Shown: positions 1-5,903, counted from the first letter of the stretch. The stretch is DNA of 7,865 nucleotides from an uncultured Oscillospiraceae bacterium (GCA_900752305.1 CAADUV010000146.1:1-7865), one strand, 5' to 3'. Made by a program: numbers and translations. Notes: generated by a model from the sequence alone, not told the origin.

Positions 1-2
1 CC

Positions 3-1355
3 TTACTGGCAGGCAGCCTTGAGCAAGCTGGCCGCCACGCCGCCAGCCACCGAGGAGCCCCAGCCGCCGTTCTCCACAACCACCACGAAGGCGTAGGGAT
101 AGGCGCTGTCCTCCACAAAGCCCACGAACCAGGCGTGGGGCTTGCTGGCGCCCACTTCCGCCGTACCGGACTTGGCGCACACGTTCAGCCCGCCGAAGTC
201 CAGGCTCTTGCTGTAGTTGCTGGTCACATTATTGTGCATCATCGTGCGGATTTTATCACAGGTATCCGTTTTCCAGCCAATCTGACTGGTCTCCGTGGTC
301 ACATGAGCCACCGGAAGCCCCTTGGAGCTGGTGACCGACTTCAGCAGCCGAGGCGTGGCCGCACTGCCCCCCTGGGCGATGCAGCCCATCAGGGTCAGCT
401 CGGCGCAGGGGTTCACCAAATCCTTGTACTGCCCCACGCCAGACCAGCCCACGTCGTTGTCCGACGTGCCAGCGGTGAAGTTGCCGGCGGCGGAGTTGAG
501 GCCGTTGACGTTCACCTTGGAGGTCAGACCGGCCTCCTTGGCGTACTTTTCCAAGGTCTTGCCGCCTACTTGGGTGGCAAGGGTGGCGAAAGCGCCGTTG
601 CAGGAGTTGGCCAATGCAGTGGCGAAATCCTGAGTGCCGTGGACGCTGGGACAGGTGATCTTCTCGCCGTTCAGGGTCAACGACCCCTTGCAGGTGTAGG
701 AGAAGCTGTTCTCATTGTGCAGGGTCTCCAGCGCGGCAGCGGAGGGGACCAGCTTGAAGGTGGAGCCGGGGGTATAGGTGCCGGACAGGAACCGGTTCAG
801 GTAAGCGCCGTCGTAGTTGCTGTCGCCGGCCGCCACCTTGGCCACTTCCGCGTCGTCCGCCGGGTCAAAGGAGGGAGTGGAGAGCATACAGAGCACCTCA
901 CCGGTCTGGTAGTTATACAGAGCCACCACCCCTTTCCGGCCTGCCATGGCCTGGTAGGCGGCGTTGTTCAGGTTGGCGTCCAGGGTCAGTTTAATGGTGT
1001 TGCCGGTGCCGGAGGTGCCAGTGATGAGGCTGAAGCCCACCAGCTGGTCAGCGAACAGGTTTTTCGCCCCCGTGTTGATGTTCCCCTGCTTGTCGCCGAT
1101 GGCGTGGAGGGTGGAGATACGGGTGGTTTTGTCATCGCTGTATTGACCCTCGGCGCAGTCAAAGAGCATTGTGCCATTCCGATCTTGAATGGAGCCGGAG
1201 GCAATGCGGCCGTTGGTGTATACATGCTGATTACCGTAAAAGGATGCCCACTGTGCGCCATCCTTCACATAAAAGGCGCACAGCACCACCGTTCCGGCGG
1301 CCAGAGCCAGGATGAACAGGAGCACAAAGAGGGTGCGTCGTTGGAGCTTTTTCAT
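3..1355 (-). CDS. Class B penicillin-binding protein (peptidoglycan D,D-transpeptidase, PbpA/FtsI-like)
   Basis: This 450-residue protein should cross-link stem peptides of new peptidoglycan on the outer face of the membrane, paired with the SEDS polymerase encoded just upstream. One N-terminal membrane segment (about residues 8-30, after MKKLQRR) anchors it. The penicillin-binding transpeptidase domain has all three active-site motifs in order: STFK at 198-201 (acylated Ser198), SCN at 251-253 and KSGT at 395-398. At 450 residues it is short for class B PBPs, which often run 480-700; the pedestal before the catalytic domain is small, as in actinobacterial PbpA. No glycosyltransferase domain is present. 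The ATG overlaps the upstream stop codon (ATGA), and GGGAGG lies 10 bases before it, so translation is probably coupled. The stop codon falls at the very edge of the window, so downstream operon members cannot be seen. Family is certain; the choice between elongation, division and sporulation roles is open. Confidence 0.95.
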   Translation of the reverse strand: MKKLQRRTLFVLLFILALAAGTVVLCAFYVKDGAQWASFYGNQHVYTNGRIASGSIQDRNGTMLFDCAEGQYSDDKTTRISTLHAIGDKQGNINTGAKNLFADQLVGFSLITGTSGTGNTIKLTLDANLNNAAYQAMAGRKGVVALYNYQTGEVLCMLSTPSFDPADDAEVAKVAAGDSNYDGAYLNRFLSGTYTPGSTFKLVPSAAALETLHNENSFSYTCKGSLTLNGEKITCPSVHGTQDFATALANSCNGAFATLATQVGGKTLEKYAKEAGLTSKVNVNGLNSAAGNFTAGTSDNDVGWSGVGQYKDLVNPCAELTLMGCIAQGGSAATPRLLKSVTSSKGLPVAHVTTETSQIGWKTDTCDKIRTMMHNNVTSNYSKSLDFGGLNVCAKSGTAEVGASKPHAWFVGFVEDSAYPYAFVVVVENGGWGSSVAGGVAASLLKAACQ

Positions 1356-3259
1356 TCGTCATCATCCTCCCATTTGAAGTAGCGCTGCCAGTCGTCCGCA
1401 TCGGTGTACAACGGGCCGTCCTGGGGGATGACCGGGCCGGTGTCCTCCATGGCGGAGCCGGTATCCTGAGGCGGTTCCGGCGGCAGGTCGTCCCCACGGC
1501 GGCGGCGCACCCGTTTGGGCAGCTTCACCGCCAACGCCGAGTTCTGCCTGGTGTCCGATGCCTTGATATAGGCCAGCAGCGCCCAGCAGGAGATCATACT
1601 GCTGCCGCCGCAGGACACGAAGGGGAAGGTGACGCCGGTCAACGGCAGCAGGTCGGTGGAGCCAAAGACGTTGAGCATGACCTGCACCACGAAGATCATA
1701 GCGGTAGAGCAGGCGGCGATGACATAGAAGGAGCTGCGGGCGGTGGCCGCTTCCTTCACGGCGAAGAGCGCCAGGAGCAGGATGGCGATGACACAGCAGA
1801 CCGCCAAGATGAGTCCCATCTCCTCGGCGATGACGCCGAACACCAGGTCGGTGTTGGCTGCGCCCACGTTCTTCAGCCACCCGTTGCCCACGCCCCGGCC
1901 GAACAGGCCGCCGCTGGCCAGGGCGGACATGGTGCGGGTCTGCTGAAAGCCGTAATTGGCCGGATCTGTCCACACATGGCGGTAGATGAGGAACCGGGCG
2001 GCGATATAGGTCTTGAATTTCAGGATGATATACCCGCCAAAGAAGGCGGCGGCGGTCATGAGCAGCACGGAAGCCAGGTCGCCGGAGCGCAGGAAGGCGA
2101 TGGCCAAAAAGGCCACAAAGAAGATGAGCGCCGTGCCGAAGTCGCTCATGAGACCCAGGCAGCCCACGCAGAAGGCGGAGAAAACCAGGGTGAAGATCAG
2201 GTTGCGCTTGGCGAACATCCGGTCCAGGGTGGCGGCGCCTACCAGGATGAAGGCAATTTTGACCAGCTCCGACGGCTGGAACTGGATGGGGCCGATGGAG
2301 ACCCAGTTCTTCGCGCCGAACAGCCGGACGCCGAAGAGGACGTTGAAGGCCAGCAGCGCCATGGAAAAGGCGGCGGCAGGCCAGCGGAACCACTTGGCCA
2401 GCTCCAGGTTGCGCAGCATCAGGCTCATGAAGAAGAACACCACCAGCCCCAGCACGATGCACACCGTCTGCTTTGCCAAGGATTTGGGGATGCCGTTGGC
2501 GGTGATGGTGAGACAGAGGGTGGTGAGGAAAAAGGCGATGGTCTCAATTTCAAAGCCACGCCGTTTCAAGATGCGGTACAGCAGGTACAAAAACCACATG
2601 GAGCCGGCCAGCACCCCAAAGCAGGGCAGGATGGGCGGCGCGTCCGGGTTGCCCTGATAGGCCAGCAGCAGCTTGAAGCAGAGGGTGGCCTGGAACAGGG
2701 TCAGCAGAAACAGGGTCACGCCGGGGGAGATGAACCGTCCCGGCTTGGTGCGCCGCTGGGCCTGGGCGTGGAGTTCCTCCTCGTTGGCCGGCAAAAAGGC
2801 CAGCACCAGCCCACCCATGTCGAACAGGTCCCCGTCCTGCACCGGTTCCGGCTCCGTGATGGGGGTGCCGTTGAGCAGGACGCCATTTTTGGCGTTGAGG
2901 GGATGGAGCTGCCACTGTCCGGCGTTGTCCCGGATGAGGGCGGCGTGACTGCGGGAGACGGTGGGGAAGTTGAGCACCACATCACACCGGCTGGAGCGGC
3001 CGATGAGGTTTTCCCAGTGGGGGAGGGGGTAAGCGGTCTGGTCCGCCGTGACCAGATAGCCCCACACCTCTTCTTCAATCTTCCCCCGCAGCAGACTGCG
3101 CCCGCAGCGGATCAAGATGAACAGCGCCAGCAGCGGCGTCAGCAGCTGTAGCAGACCGGAGATGGGCTGCACCAGCTGAGCGGCCATGTCGGGGTTGGAC
3201 ATGGTCTGGGTCAGGCTGTCCCATAGGTCGGTGAAAAATTGTTGGATGGCAGAAAGCAC
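1352..3259 (-). CDS. FHA-domain FtsW/RodA/SpoVE (SEDS) peptidoglycan glycosyltransferase
   Basis: This 635-residue integral membrane protein joins an FHA phosphothreonine-binding domain to a SEDS lipid II polymerase. Residues about 30-52 form a first membrane segment. Residues about 66-156 form the FHA domain, with GRSSRCD (87-93), SRSHA (102-106) and NGVLLNG (125-131) matching the conserved GR, SxxH and NG positions. From about 178 to 565 roughly ten hydrophobic segments follow, with SEDS signatures: GAKNW (315-319), QPSE (328-331), SDFGTA (372-377) carrying the catalytic-type Asp373, a GRGVGNG loop (454-460), and FPFVSCGGSS (545-554). The tail (566-635) is basic, then acidic, and probably cytoplasmic. 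The start is GTG; an in-frame TGA lies two codons upstream, so the frame cannot extend further, and AGGAGG sits 12 bases before it. It overlaps the class B PBP by four bases, the usual SEDS-PBP pairing. Motifs do not separate FtsW from RodA or SpoVE. Confidence 0.95.
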   Translation of the reverse strand: MLSAIQQFFTDLWDSLTQTMSNPDMAAQLVQPISGLLQLLTPLLALFILIRCGRSLLRGKIEEEVWGYLVTADQTAYPLPHWENLIGRSSRCDVVLNFPTVSRSHAALIRDNAGQWQLHPLNAKNGVLLNGTPITEPEPVQDGDLFDMGGLVLAFLPANEEELHAQAQRRTKPGRFISPGVTLFLLTLFQATLCFKLLLAYQGNPDAPPILPCFGVLAGSMWFLYLLYRILKRRGFEIETIAFFLTTLCLTITANGIPKSLAKQTVCIVLGLVVFFFMSLMLRNLELAKWFRWPAAAFSMALLAFNVLFGVRLFGAKNWVSIGPIQFQPSELVKIAFILVGAATLDRMFAKRNLIFTLVFSAFCVGCLGLMSDFGTALIFFVAFLAIAFLRSGDLASVLLMTAAAFFGGYIILKFKTYIAARFLIYRHVWTDPANYGFQQTRTMSALASGGLFGRGVGNGWLKNVGAANTDLVFGVIAEEMGLILAVCCVIAILLLALFAVKEAATARSSFYVIAACSTAMIFVVQVMLNVFGSTDLLPLTGVTFPFVSCGGSSMISCWALLAYIKASDTRQNSALAVKLPKRVRRRRGDDLPPEPPQDTGSAMEDTGPVIPQDGPLYTDADDWQRYFKWEDDDE

Positions 3260-3271
3260 GATTCAGATGCA

Positions 3272-3277
3272 CCTCCT
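3272..3277 (-). promoter_or_regulatory. Shine-Dalgarno of the SEDS gene
   Basis: The minus strand reads AGGAGG, a full match to the anti-SD core, 12 bases before the GTG at 3257-3259. The spacing is longer than ideal. An in-frame TGA at 3263-3265 lies between the site and the GTG, so no earlier start in this frame can use it. Confidence 0.7.
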
Positions 3278-3334
3278 GATTATGGTCTCATGAATCTAAC
3301 TGTAGTATGTGTGGTCTGTGGGAAATCTGTGCCC

Positions 3335-3363
3335 ATGGTATCACGAAACGGTGCGCATTGCAA
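3335..3363 (-). promoter_or_regulatory. Probable sigma-A promoter for the SEDS-PBP unit
   Basis: On the minus strand, TTGCAA (3358-3363) and TACCAT (3335-3340) are separated by 17 bases, and TG-A precedes the -10 box as in extended -10 promoters. Each hexamer matches consensus at four of six positions. It lies between the minus-strand terminator at 3385-3416 and the SEDS start, giving a leader of roughly 70 bases. The position is right but the match is moderate. Confidence 0.45.
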
Positions 3364-3384
3364 TGAAAGAAGGGTGAAAACGTC

Positions 3385-3416
3385 AAAAAACGGCAGACAG
3401 GACACCCTGTCTGCCG
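3385..3416 (-). terminator. Intrinsic terminator, minus strand
   Basis: CGGCAGACAGG (3391-3401) pairs perfectly over 11 bp with CCTGTCTGCCG (3406-3416) around a 4-base ACAC loop. On the minus strand the stem is followed by six Ts (3390-3385). On the plus strand it is followed by As, so it works only for minus-strand transcription. It would stop read-through from the ABC ATPase side into the SEDS-PBP unit. Confidence 0.85.
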
Positions 3417-3460
3417 AAAAAGAATCACCATATTGTGCGATAAAATAAAGTCTCACAGAG

Positions 3461-3485
3461 TTCCGTCATCTGTAAGATGACGGAA
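3461..3485. repeat. Perfect 10-bp inverted repeat between two terminators
   Basis: TTCCGTCATC (3461-3470) and GATGACGGAA (3476-3485) pair without mismatch around a TGTAA loop. Neither flank has a T-run, so it is not a typical terminator. It could be an RNA stem or a protein-binding palindrome. Confidence 0.6.
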
Positions 3486-3499
3486 TAAATTGAAATCTG

Positions 3500-3530
3500 A
3501 AAAAACTGGCGGCGTGTACGTCAGTTTTTT
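3500..3530. terminator. Bidirectional intrinsic terminator
   Basis: AAAAAACTGGCG (3500-3511) pairs with CGTCAGTTTTTT (3519-3530) over 12 bp with one G-U wobble and a 7-base loop. The A-run and T-run give a U-tract on either strand. On the minus strand it lies about 90 bases past the ABC ATPase stop codon and is that gene's most likely terminator. On the plus strand the T-run continues into a CTCTTCTC pyrimidine stretch. Confidence 0.8.
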
Positions 3531-3551
3531 CTCTTCTCAGACGGGTAAGTG

Positions 3552-3593
3552 TGCGAACGAAGTGAGTGCATGCACCCGGCTGCCTTCTTCGCA
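3552..3593. repeat. Long imperfect inverted repeat downstream of the ABC ATPase gene
   Basis: TGCGAACGAAG (3552-3562) pairs with CTTCTTCGCA (3584-3593) over 10 bp if C3558 is bulged. The loop contains the palindrome GTGCATGCAC. Its right arm overlaps the left arm of the 3588-3615 palindrome, so the two stems compete. It resembles the short repeat-like sequences found in many Clostridia intergenic regions, but I cannot check copy number. Confidence 0.5.
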
Positions 3594-3615
3594 AAAATGC
3601 TTGCATTTTTGCGAA
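3588..3615. repeat. Perfect 13-bp palindrome with 2-base centre
   Basis: TTCGCAAAAATGC (3588-3600) is the exact reverse complement of GCATTTTTGCGAA (3603-3615), separated only by TT. It begins five bases beyond the ABC ATPase stop codon in transcription order. There is no T-run after the stem on either strand. As RNA it would form a strong hairpin protecting the 3' end of the message; as DNA it could be a binding site. Confidence 0.7.
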
Positions 3616-3620
3616 CTGTT

Positions 3621-4403
3621 TTAGTATTGAGTCATGAAATCATCGTACAAATCCATGACCAACCCCGTCTCACCCATCATCTTGATGTCCCCGTCGTGGA
3701 GCCAGATGACCCGCTCGCAGGTGCTGCGGATGGTGCTGGAGTTGTGGGAGGCGATGACCACCGTGCGGGCCTTTTCCGAGATCAGCTCCTGCATCTTGGC
3801 GAAGCTCTTCTTCTTAAAATGCGCGTCGCCCACGCTGAGCACCTCGTCCACCAAAATGATGTCCGTCTTCAAAATGGCCGTGATGGCAAAGCCCAGCTTG
3901 GACTGCATCCCGCTGGAGTAGGTGCGAACGGGCTTTTCGATGAACTTGCCCAGCTCGGAGAAGTCGATGATCTCCTGAATCTGGGCATCGATCTCCTGCT
4001 TGCTGAACCCCAGCAGCAGGCCGGACAGATAGATGTTCTCCCGCCCAGACAGCTGGGTCTGAAAGCCCACGCCCAGAGCCAGCAGCGAGACCGTGTGCCC
4101 GTGGAGATCCACCACGCCCCGATCTGGCTCAAAGATGCCAGCCAGCACCCGCAGCAGGGTGGACTTGCCGGAGCCGTTGCGACCCACCAGCCCCACGATC
4201 TCCCCCTGGTCGATGGTGAAGGAGACCCCGTGGAGGGCTTCAAAGTGCTCTACCCGCTTGCTCTTCTTGCCATCCTCCTGCTCCTTCCGACGGGCGACTG
4301 GAACGATGCTGCGATAGCTCAGGTGGACGTCAGTGGCGGTGATGGCGGGGGGCTTGCCGGTGGCGGAGGGAGATTCGGTTTTCGGTTTTAGTACATTCAT
4401 CAT
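3621..4403 (-). CDS. ABC transporter ATP-binding subunit, polysaccharide/teichoic acid exporter type
   Basis: This 260-residue protein is the cytoplasmic ATPase that would power a two-gene exporter of lipid-linked envelope polymer (TagH/Wzt/KpsT group). It shows Walker A GRNGSGKST (74-82), the family-typical GVGFQTQLSGRENIYL stretch (111-126), signature YSSGMQSKL (162-170), Walker B DIILVDEVL (181-189) and the switch histidine in ASHNS (His220). A charged insert before Walker A (about 37-55) is usual for this group. It ends soon after the ATPase core, so it lacks the carbohydrate-binding tail of Wzt and the extracellular extension of TagH. I chose the ATG at 4401-4403, the first of two adjacent ATGs, with AAAAGAG 7 bases before it. 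An in-frame TTG at 4425-4427 adds eight residues but has no ribosome site. No permease gene is adjacent on either side, and terminators follow it, so it is probably transcribed alone. The exported polymer cannot be told. Confidence 0.9.
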   Translation of the reverse strand: MMNVLKPKTESPSATGKPPAITATDVHLSYRSIVPVARRKEQEDGKKSKRVEHFEALHGVSFTIDQGEIVGLVGRNGSGKSTLLRVLAGIFEPDRGVVDLHGHTVSLLALGVGFQTQLSGRENIYLSGLLLGFSKQEIDAQIQEIIDFSELGKFIEKPVRTYSSGMQSKLGFAITAILKTDIILVDEVLSVGDAHFKKKSFAKMQELISEKARTVVIASHNSSTIRSTCERVIWLHDGDIKMMGETGLVMDLYDDFMTQY

Positions 4404-4451
4404 GTCATTGCTCTTTTCATGTCCCAAAATGGAAGGTTAAAAAACAACCAT

Positions 4452-4480
4452 ACTATACCATGGCATGGCAGAAAAAGCAA
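4452..4480 (-). promoter_or_regulatory. Extended -10 promoter for the ABC ATPase gene
   Basis: On the minus strand, TATAGT (4452-4457) is preceded by TG-G, giving an extended -10 box, and TTGCTT (4475-4480) lies 17 bases upstream as a weak -35. Transcription would start near 4445, about 40 bases before the ATG at 4403. This leader length favours that ATG over the TTG at 4427. Confidence 0.6.
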
Positions 4481-4518
4481 TATGAACTGGGGAAAACGCC
4501 ATAAAACAGGACGGTTTC

Positions 4519-4547
4519 TAGACATCCCGGAACAGCTATGGTATAAT
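4519..4547 (+). promoter_or_regulatory. Strong sigma-A promoter for the tmk operon
   Basis: TAGACA (4519-4524, five of six consensus bases) and a perfect TATAAT (4542-4547) are separated by 17 bases, and TG-G precedes the -10 box. Transcription should start near 4554, leaving a leader of about 39 bases before tmk. No other promoter of this quality is apparent ahead of the plus-strand genes. Confidence 0.8.
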
Positions 4548-4592
4548 GTACAAAATTATGACCGTCTGAGACGGGAAAGGAACGTGGCAGCT

Positions 4593-5276
4593 ATGAAGGG
4601 CACACTCATCGTCATCGAGGGGACCGACGGTTCCGGCAAATCCACTCAGTTCCAGCAGCTGCGCCAGCGGTTGGAGCGGGAACAGGTGGCCTTCCGCAAT
4701 GTGGTCTTCCCCCGCTACCAGGAGGAATCCTCCGCCCTCATCCGCCTGTACTTGAACGGCGCTTTCGGCACCAGACCGGGGGACGTGAACCCCTACGCCG
4801 CCTCCTCTTTCTTCGCTGTAGACCGGTACGCCTCCTATCGGCAGGATTGGGGGGACTGGTACGAGCAGGGCGGTCTGGTGCTCTGTGACCGGTACACTAC
4901 CTCCAACGCCGTCCACCAGGCGTCCAAGCTGTCCCCGGAGGAACGGGACACCTTCTTCCGGTGGCTCTACGAGTTTGAGTTCGGCAAGCTAGGTCTGCCC
5001 AAGCCCGACTTGGTGCTCTACCTGGATATGCCCACCGGCGCGTCCGTCTCCCTCCTGCGCCATAGAGAAGCCGCCACTCACACCCAAGCGGACATCCACG
5101 AGCGGGACAACGCCTATCTAGCCGCCTGCCGGGAGACCGCCTCCCACGCGGCGGACGTGTTGGGTTGGCAGCGCATCCCTTGTACGGAGGCCGGGCAGCT
5201 GCGGACAGTGGAGGCCATCCATGAGGATATTTGGAAGGCGGCGAAGGACTGTCTGACACAGGCAGAACCTGTTTAA
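4593..5276 (+). CDS. tmk: Thymidylate kinase (dTMP kinase)
   Basis: Tmk phosphorylates dTMP to dTDP with ATP in the cytoplasm, a required step in dTTP synthesis. The 227-residue product opens with the family start MKGTLIVIEG and a P-loop GTDGSGKST (10-18). FPRY (39-42) and the CDRYTTSN segment (98-105) match the conserved DR(Y/F) nucleotide-binding motif. PDLVLYLDMP (138-147) is the typical core strand, and the arginine-bearing stretch around 156-171 should be the LID. It is slightly longer than the usual 205-215 residues. The open frame runs upstream to 4419, but that extension crosses the promoter and is not coding. AAAGG at 4576-4580 lies 12 bases from the chosen ATG; a GTG three codons upstream (4584) is possible but sits too near that site. 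It is first in a four-gene run, 21 bases ahead of the DJ-1 gene. Confidence 0.93.
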   Translation: MKGTLIVIEGTDGSGKSTQFQQLRQRLEREQVAFRNVVFPRYQEESSALIRLYLNGAFGTRPGDVNPYAASSFFAVDRYASYRQDWGDWYEQGGLVLCDRYTTSNAVHQASKLSPEERDTFFRWLYEFEFGKLGLPKPDLVLYLDMPTGASVSLLRHREAATHTQADIHERDNAYLAACRETASHAADVLGWQRIPCTEAGQLRTVEAIHEDIWKAAKDCLTQAEPV

Positions 5277-5297
5277 AATCATAAGGAGTTAACGATT

Positions 5298-5852
5298 ATG
5301 GTAACGATTTTATTGGCAAACGGATTTGAAGTGGCGGAGGCCCTGGTCACCCTGGACCTGCTCCACCGGGCGGGGGTGGAAGCCTGCCTGACCGGCCTGC
5401 ACAGTGGGGAAGTGCTCTCCGCCAACGGCATCCACGTGAAGATGGATCGGGTGCTGCCCGAGGTGGGCGAGGAAGCCTTTTTGTCTGACCTGGAAATGCT
5501 CATCCTGGCCGGCGGCATGGACAACACCATTGAGCTGACTTGCTCCGCCCAGGCCAAACGGGTCATCGCCGGCGCGGTGGATAAGGGCTGCAAGGTGGCC
5601 GCCATCTGCGCCGCGCCGGTGATTTTGGCGGGCATGGGTCTGCTGGACGGCCGGAAGGCGGTCTGCTACCCCGGCATGGAAGGCTCTATGGGCGCCGCTG
5701 ACGTCCAGGTGGGCAGCAAGGTGGTGGTGGACGGCAACTTCATCACCGGCCAGGGGCCTGGCGCCGCCTTCGACTTTGCGCTGAAGCTGGTGGAGGTGCT
5801 CAAGGGCCAGGCCGTCATGGAGCAGGTCAAAGAGGAGATCCACTATCAGTAA
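5298..5852 (+). CDS. DJ-1/PfpI family protein (YajL/ThiJ-like)
   Basis: This 184-residue cytoplasmic protein has the single-domain DJ-1 fold pattern. FEVAEA (10-15) carries the conserved glutamate (Glu14) that pairs with the nucleophile, and AAICAAP (101-107) contains the reactive Cys104 at the nucleophile elbow. CYPG (123-126) and GPGAAFDFALKLVEVL (153-168) match the later conserved segments of bacterial YajL and human DJ-1. DJ-1 relatives have been linked to oxidative stress defence, glyoxalase or deglycase activity and chaperoning; which applies here is not visible, and the deglycase claim is disputed for the family. AAGGAG (5283-5288) lies 9 bases before the ATG. The gene starts 21 bases after tmk. 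It is less expected beside tmk and mltG than those two are beside each other. Confidence 0.9.
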   Translation: MVTILLANGFEVAEALVTLDLLHRAGVEACLTGLHSGEVLSANGIHVKMDRVLPEVGEEAFLSDLEMLILAGGMDNTIELTCSAQAKRVIAGAVDKGCKVAAICAAPVILAGMGLLDGRKAVCYPGMEGSMGAADVQVGSKVVVDGNFITGQGPGAAFDFALKLVEVLKGQAVMEQVKEEIHYQ

Positions 5853-5860
5853 CCCCGGAG

Positions 5861-5885
5861 CGCCGTCTGTATCAGGCGGCGTTTT
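5861..5885 (+). terminator. Possible intrinsic terminator or attenuator between DJ-1 and mltG
   Basis: CGCCGTCTG (5861-5869) pairs with CAGGCGGCG (5873-5881) over 9 bp with one U-G wobble and a tight 3-base loop, followed by only four Ts (5882-5885). The short U-tract suggests partial termination. I find no strong promoter between it and mltG, so mltG and the U32 gene probably depend on read-through. Confidence 0.5.
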
Positions 5886-5903
5886 CACCATAGCATCGCA
5901 CAT

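Larger units (their letters stand above)
3260..3620. other. Gene-free, hairpin-rich intergenic region
   Basis: No convincing protein gene lies in these 361 bases. The stretch is more AT-rich than its surroundings. From low to high coordinates it holds the SEDS Shine-Dalgarno site and probable promoter, a minus-strand terminator, a perfect 10-bp hairpin without a U-tract, a bidirectional terminator, and a cluster of overlapping inverted repeats just beyond the ABC ATPase stop codon. A 69-codon plus-strand frame at 3239-3448 overlaps the SEDS gene start and this regulatory DNA, and has no recognisable features. Confidence 0.7.

Noticed and set aside
135..1382. Plus-strand open frame of 415 codons opposite the PBP gene
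   Set aside because: It lies wholly antisense to a gene with all PBP motifs. Its Gly/Val/Gln/His-rich composition is the usual mirror of GC-rich codons, and no domain is recognisable.
1976..3151. Plus-strand open frame of 391 codons opposite the SEDS gene
   Set aside because: It is antisense to the FHA and SEDS motifs and has low-complexity Gln/Gly/Glu-rich composition typical of a shadow frame.
3239..3448. Plus-strand 69-codon frame upstream of the SEDS gene
   Set aside because: It begins inside the SEDS coding region, crosses its promoter and the terminator hairpin, and shows no domain or good ribosome site.
3385..3615. Possible CRISPR array or toxin-antitoxin RNA locus
   Set aside because: The inverted repeats differ from one another in sequence and spacing, there is no repeat-spacer periodicity, and no small toxin frame with a ribosome site is visible.
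3549..4391. Plus-strand 280-codon frame over the ABC ATPase gene
   Set aside because: It is antisense to Walker A, Walker B and signature motifs, and its start lies in the inverted-repeat cluster.
4558..4569. Tiny upstream frame (ATG ACC GTC TGA) in the tmk leader
   Set aside because: It is three codons long, has no ribosome site and could occur by chance.
4419..4592. N-terminal extension of tmk to an ATG at 4419
   Set aside because: The extension spans both divergent promoters, and Tmk proteins normally begin just before the IEG-P-loop segment, which fits the ATG at 4593.
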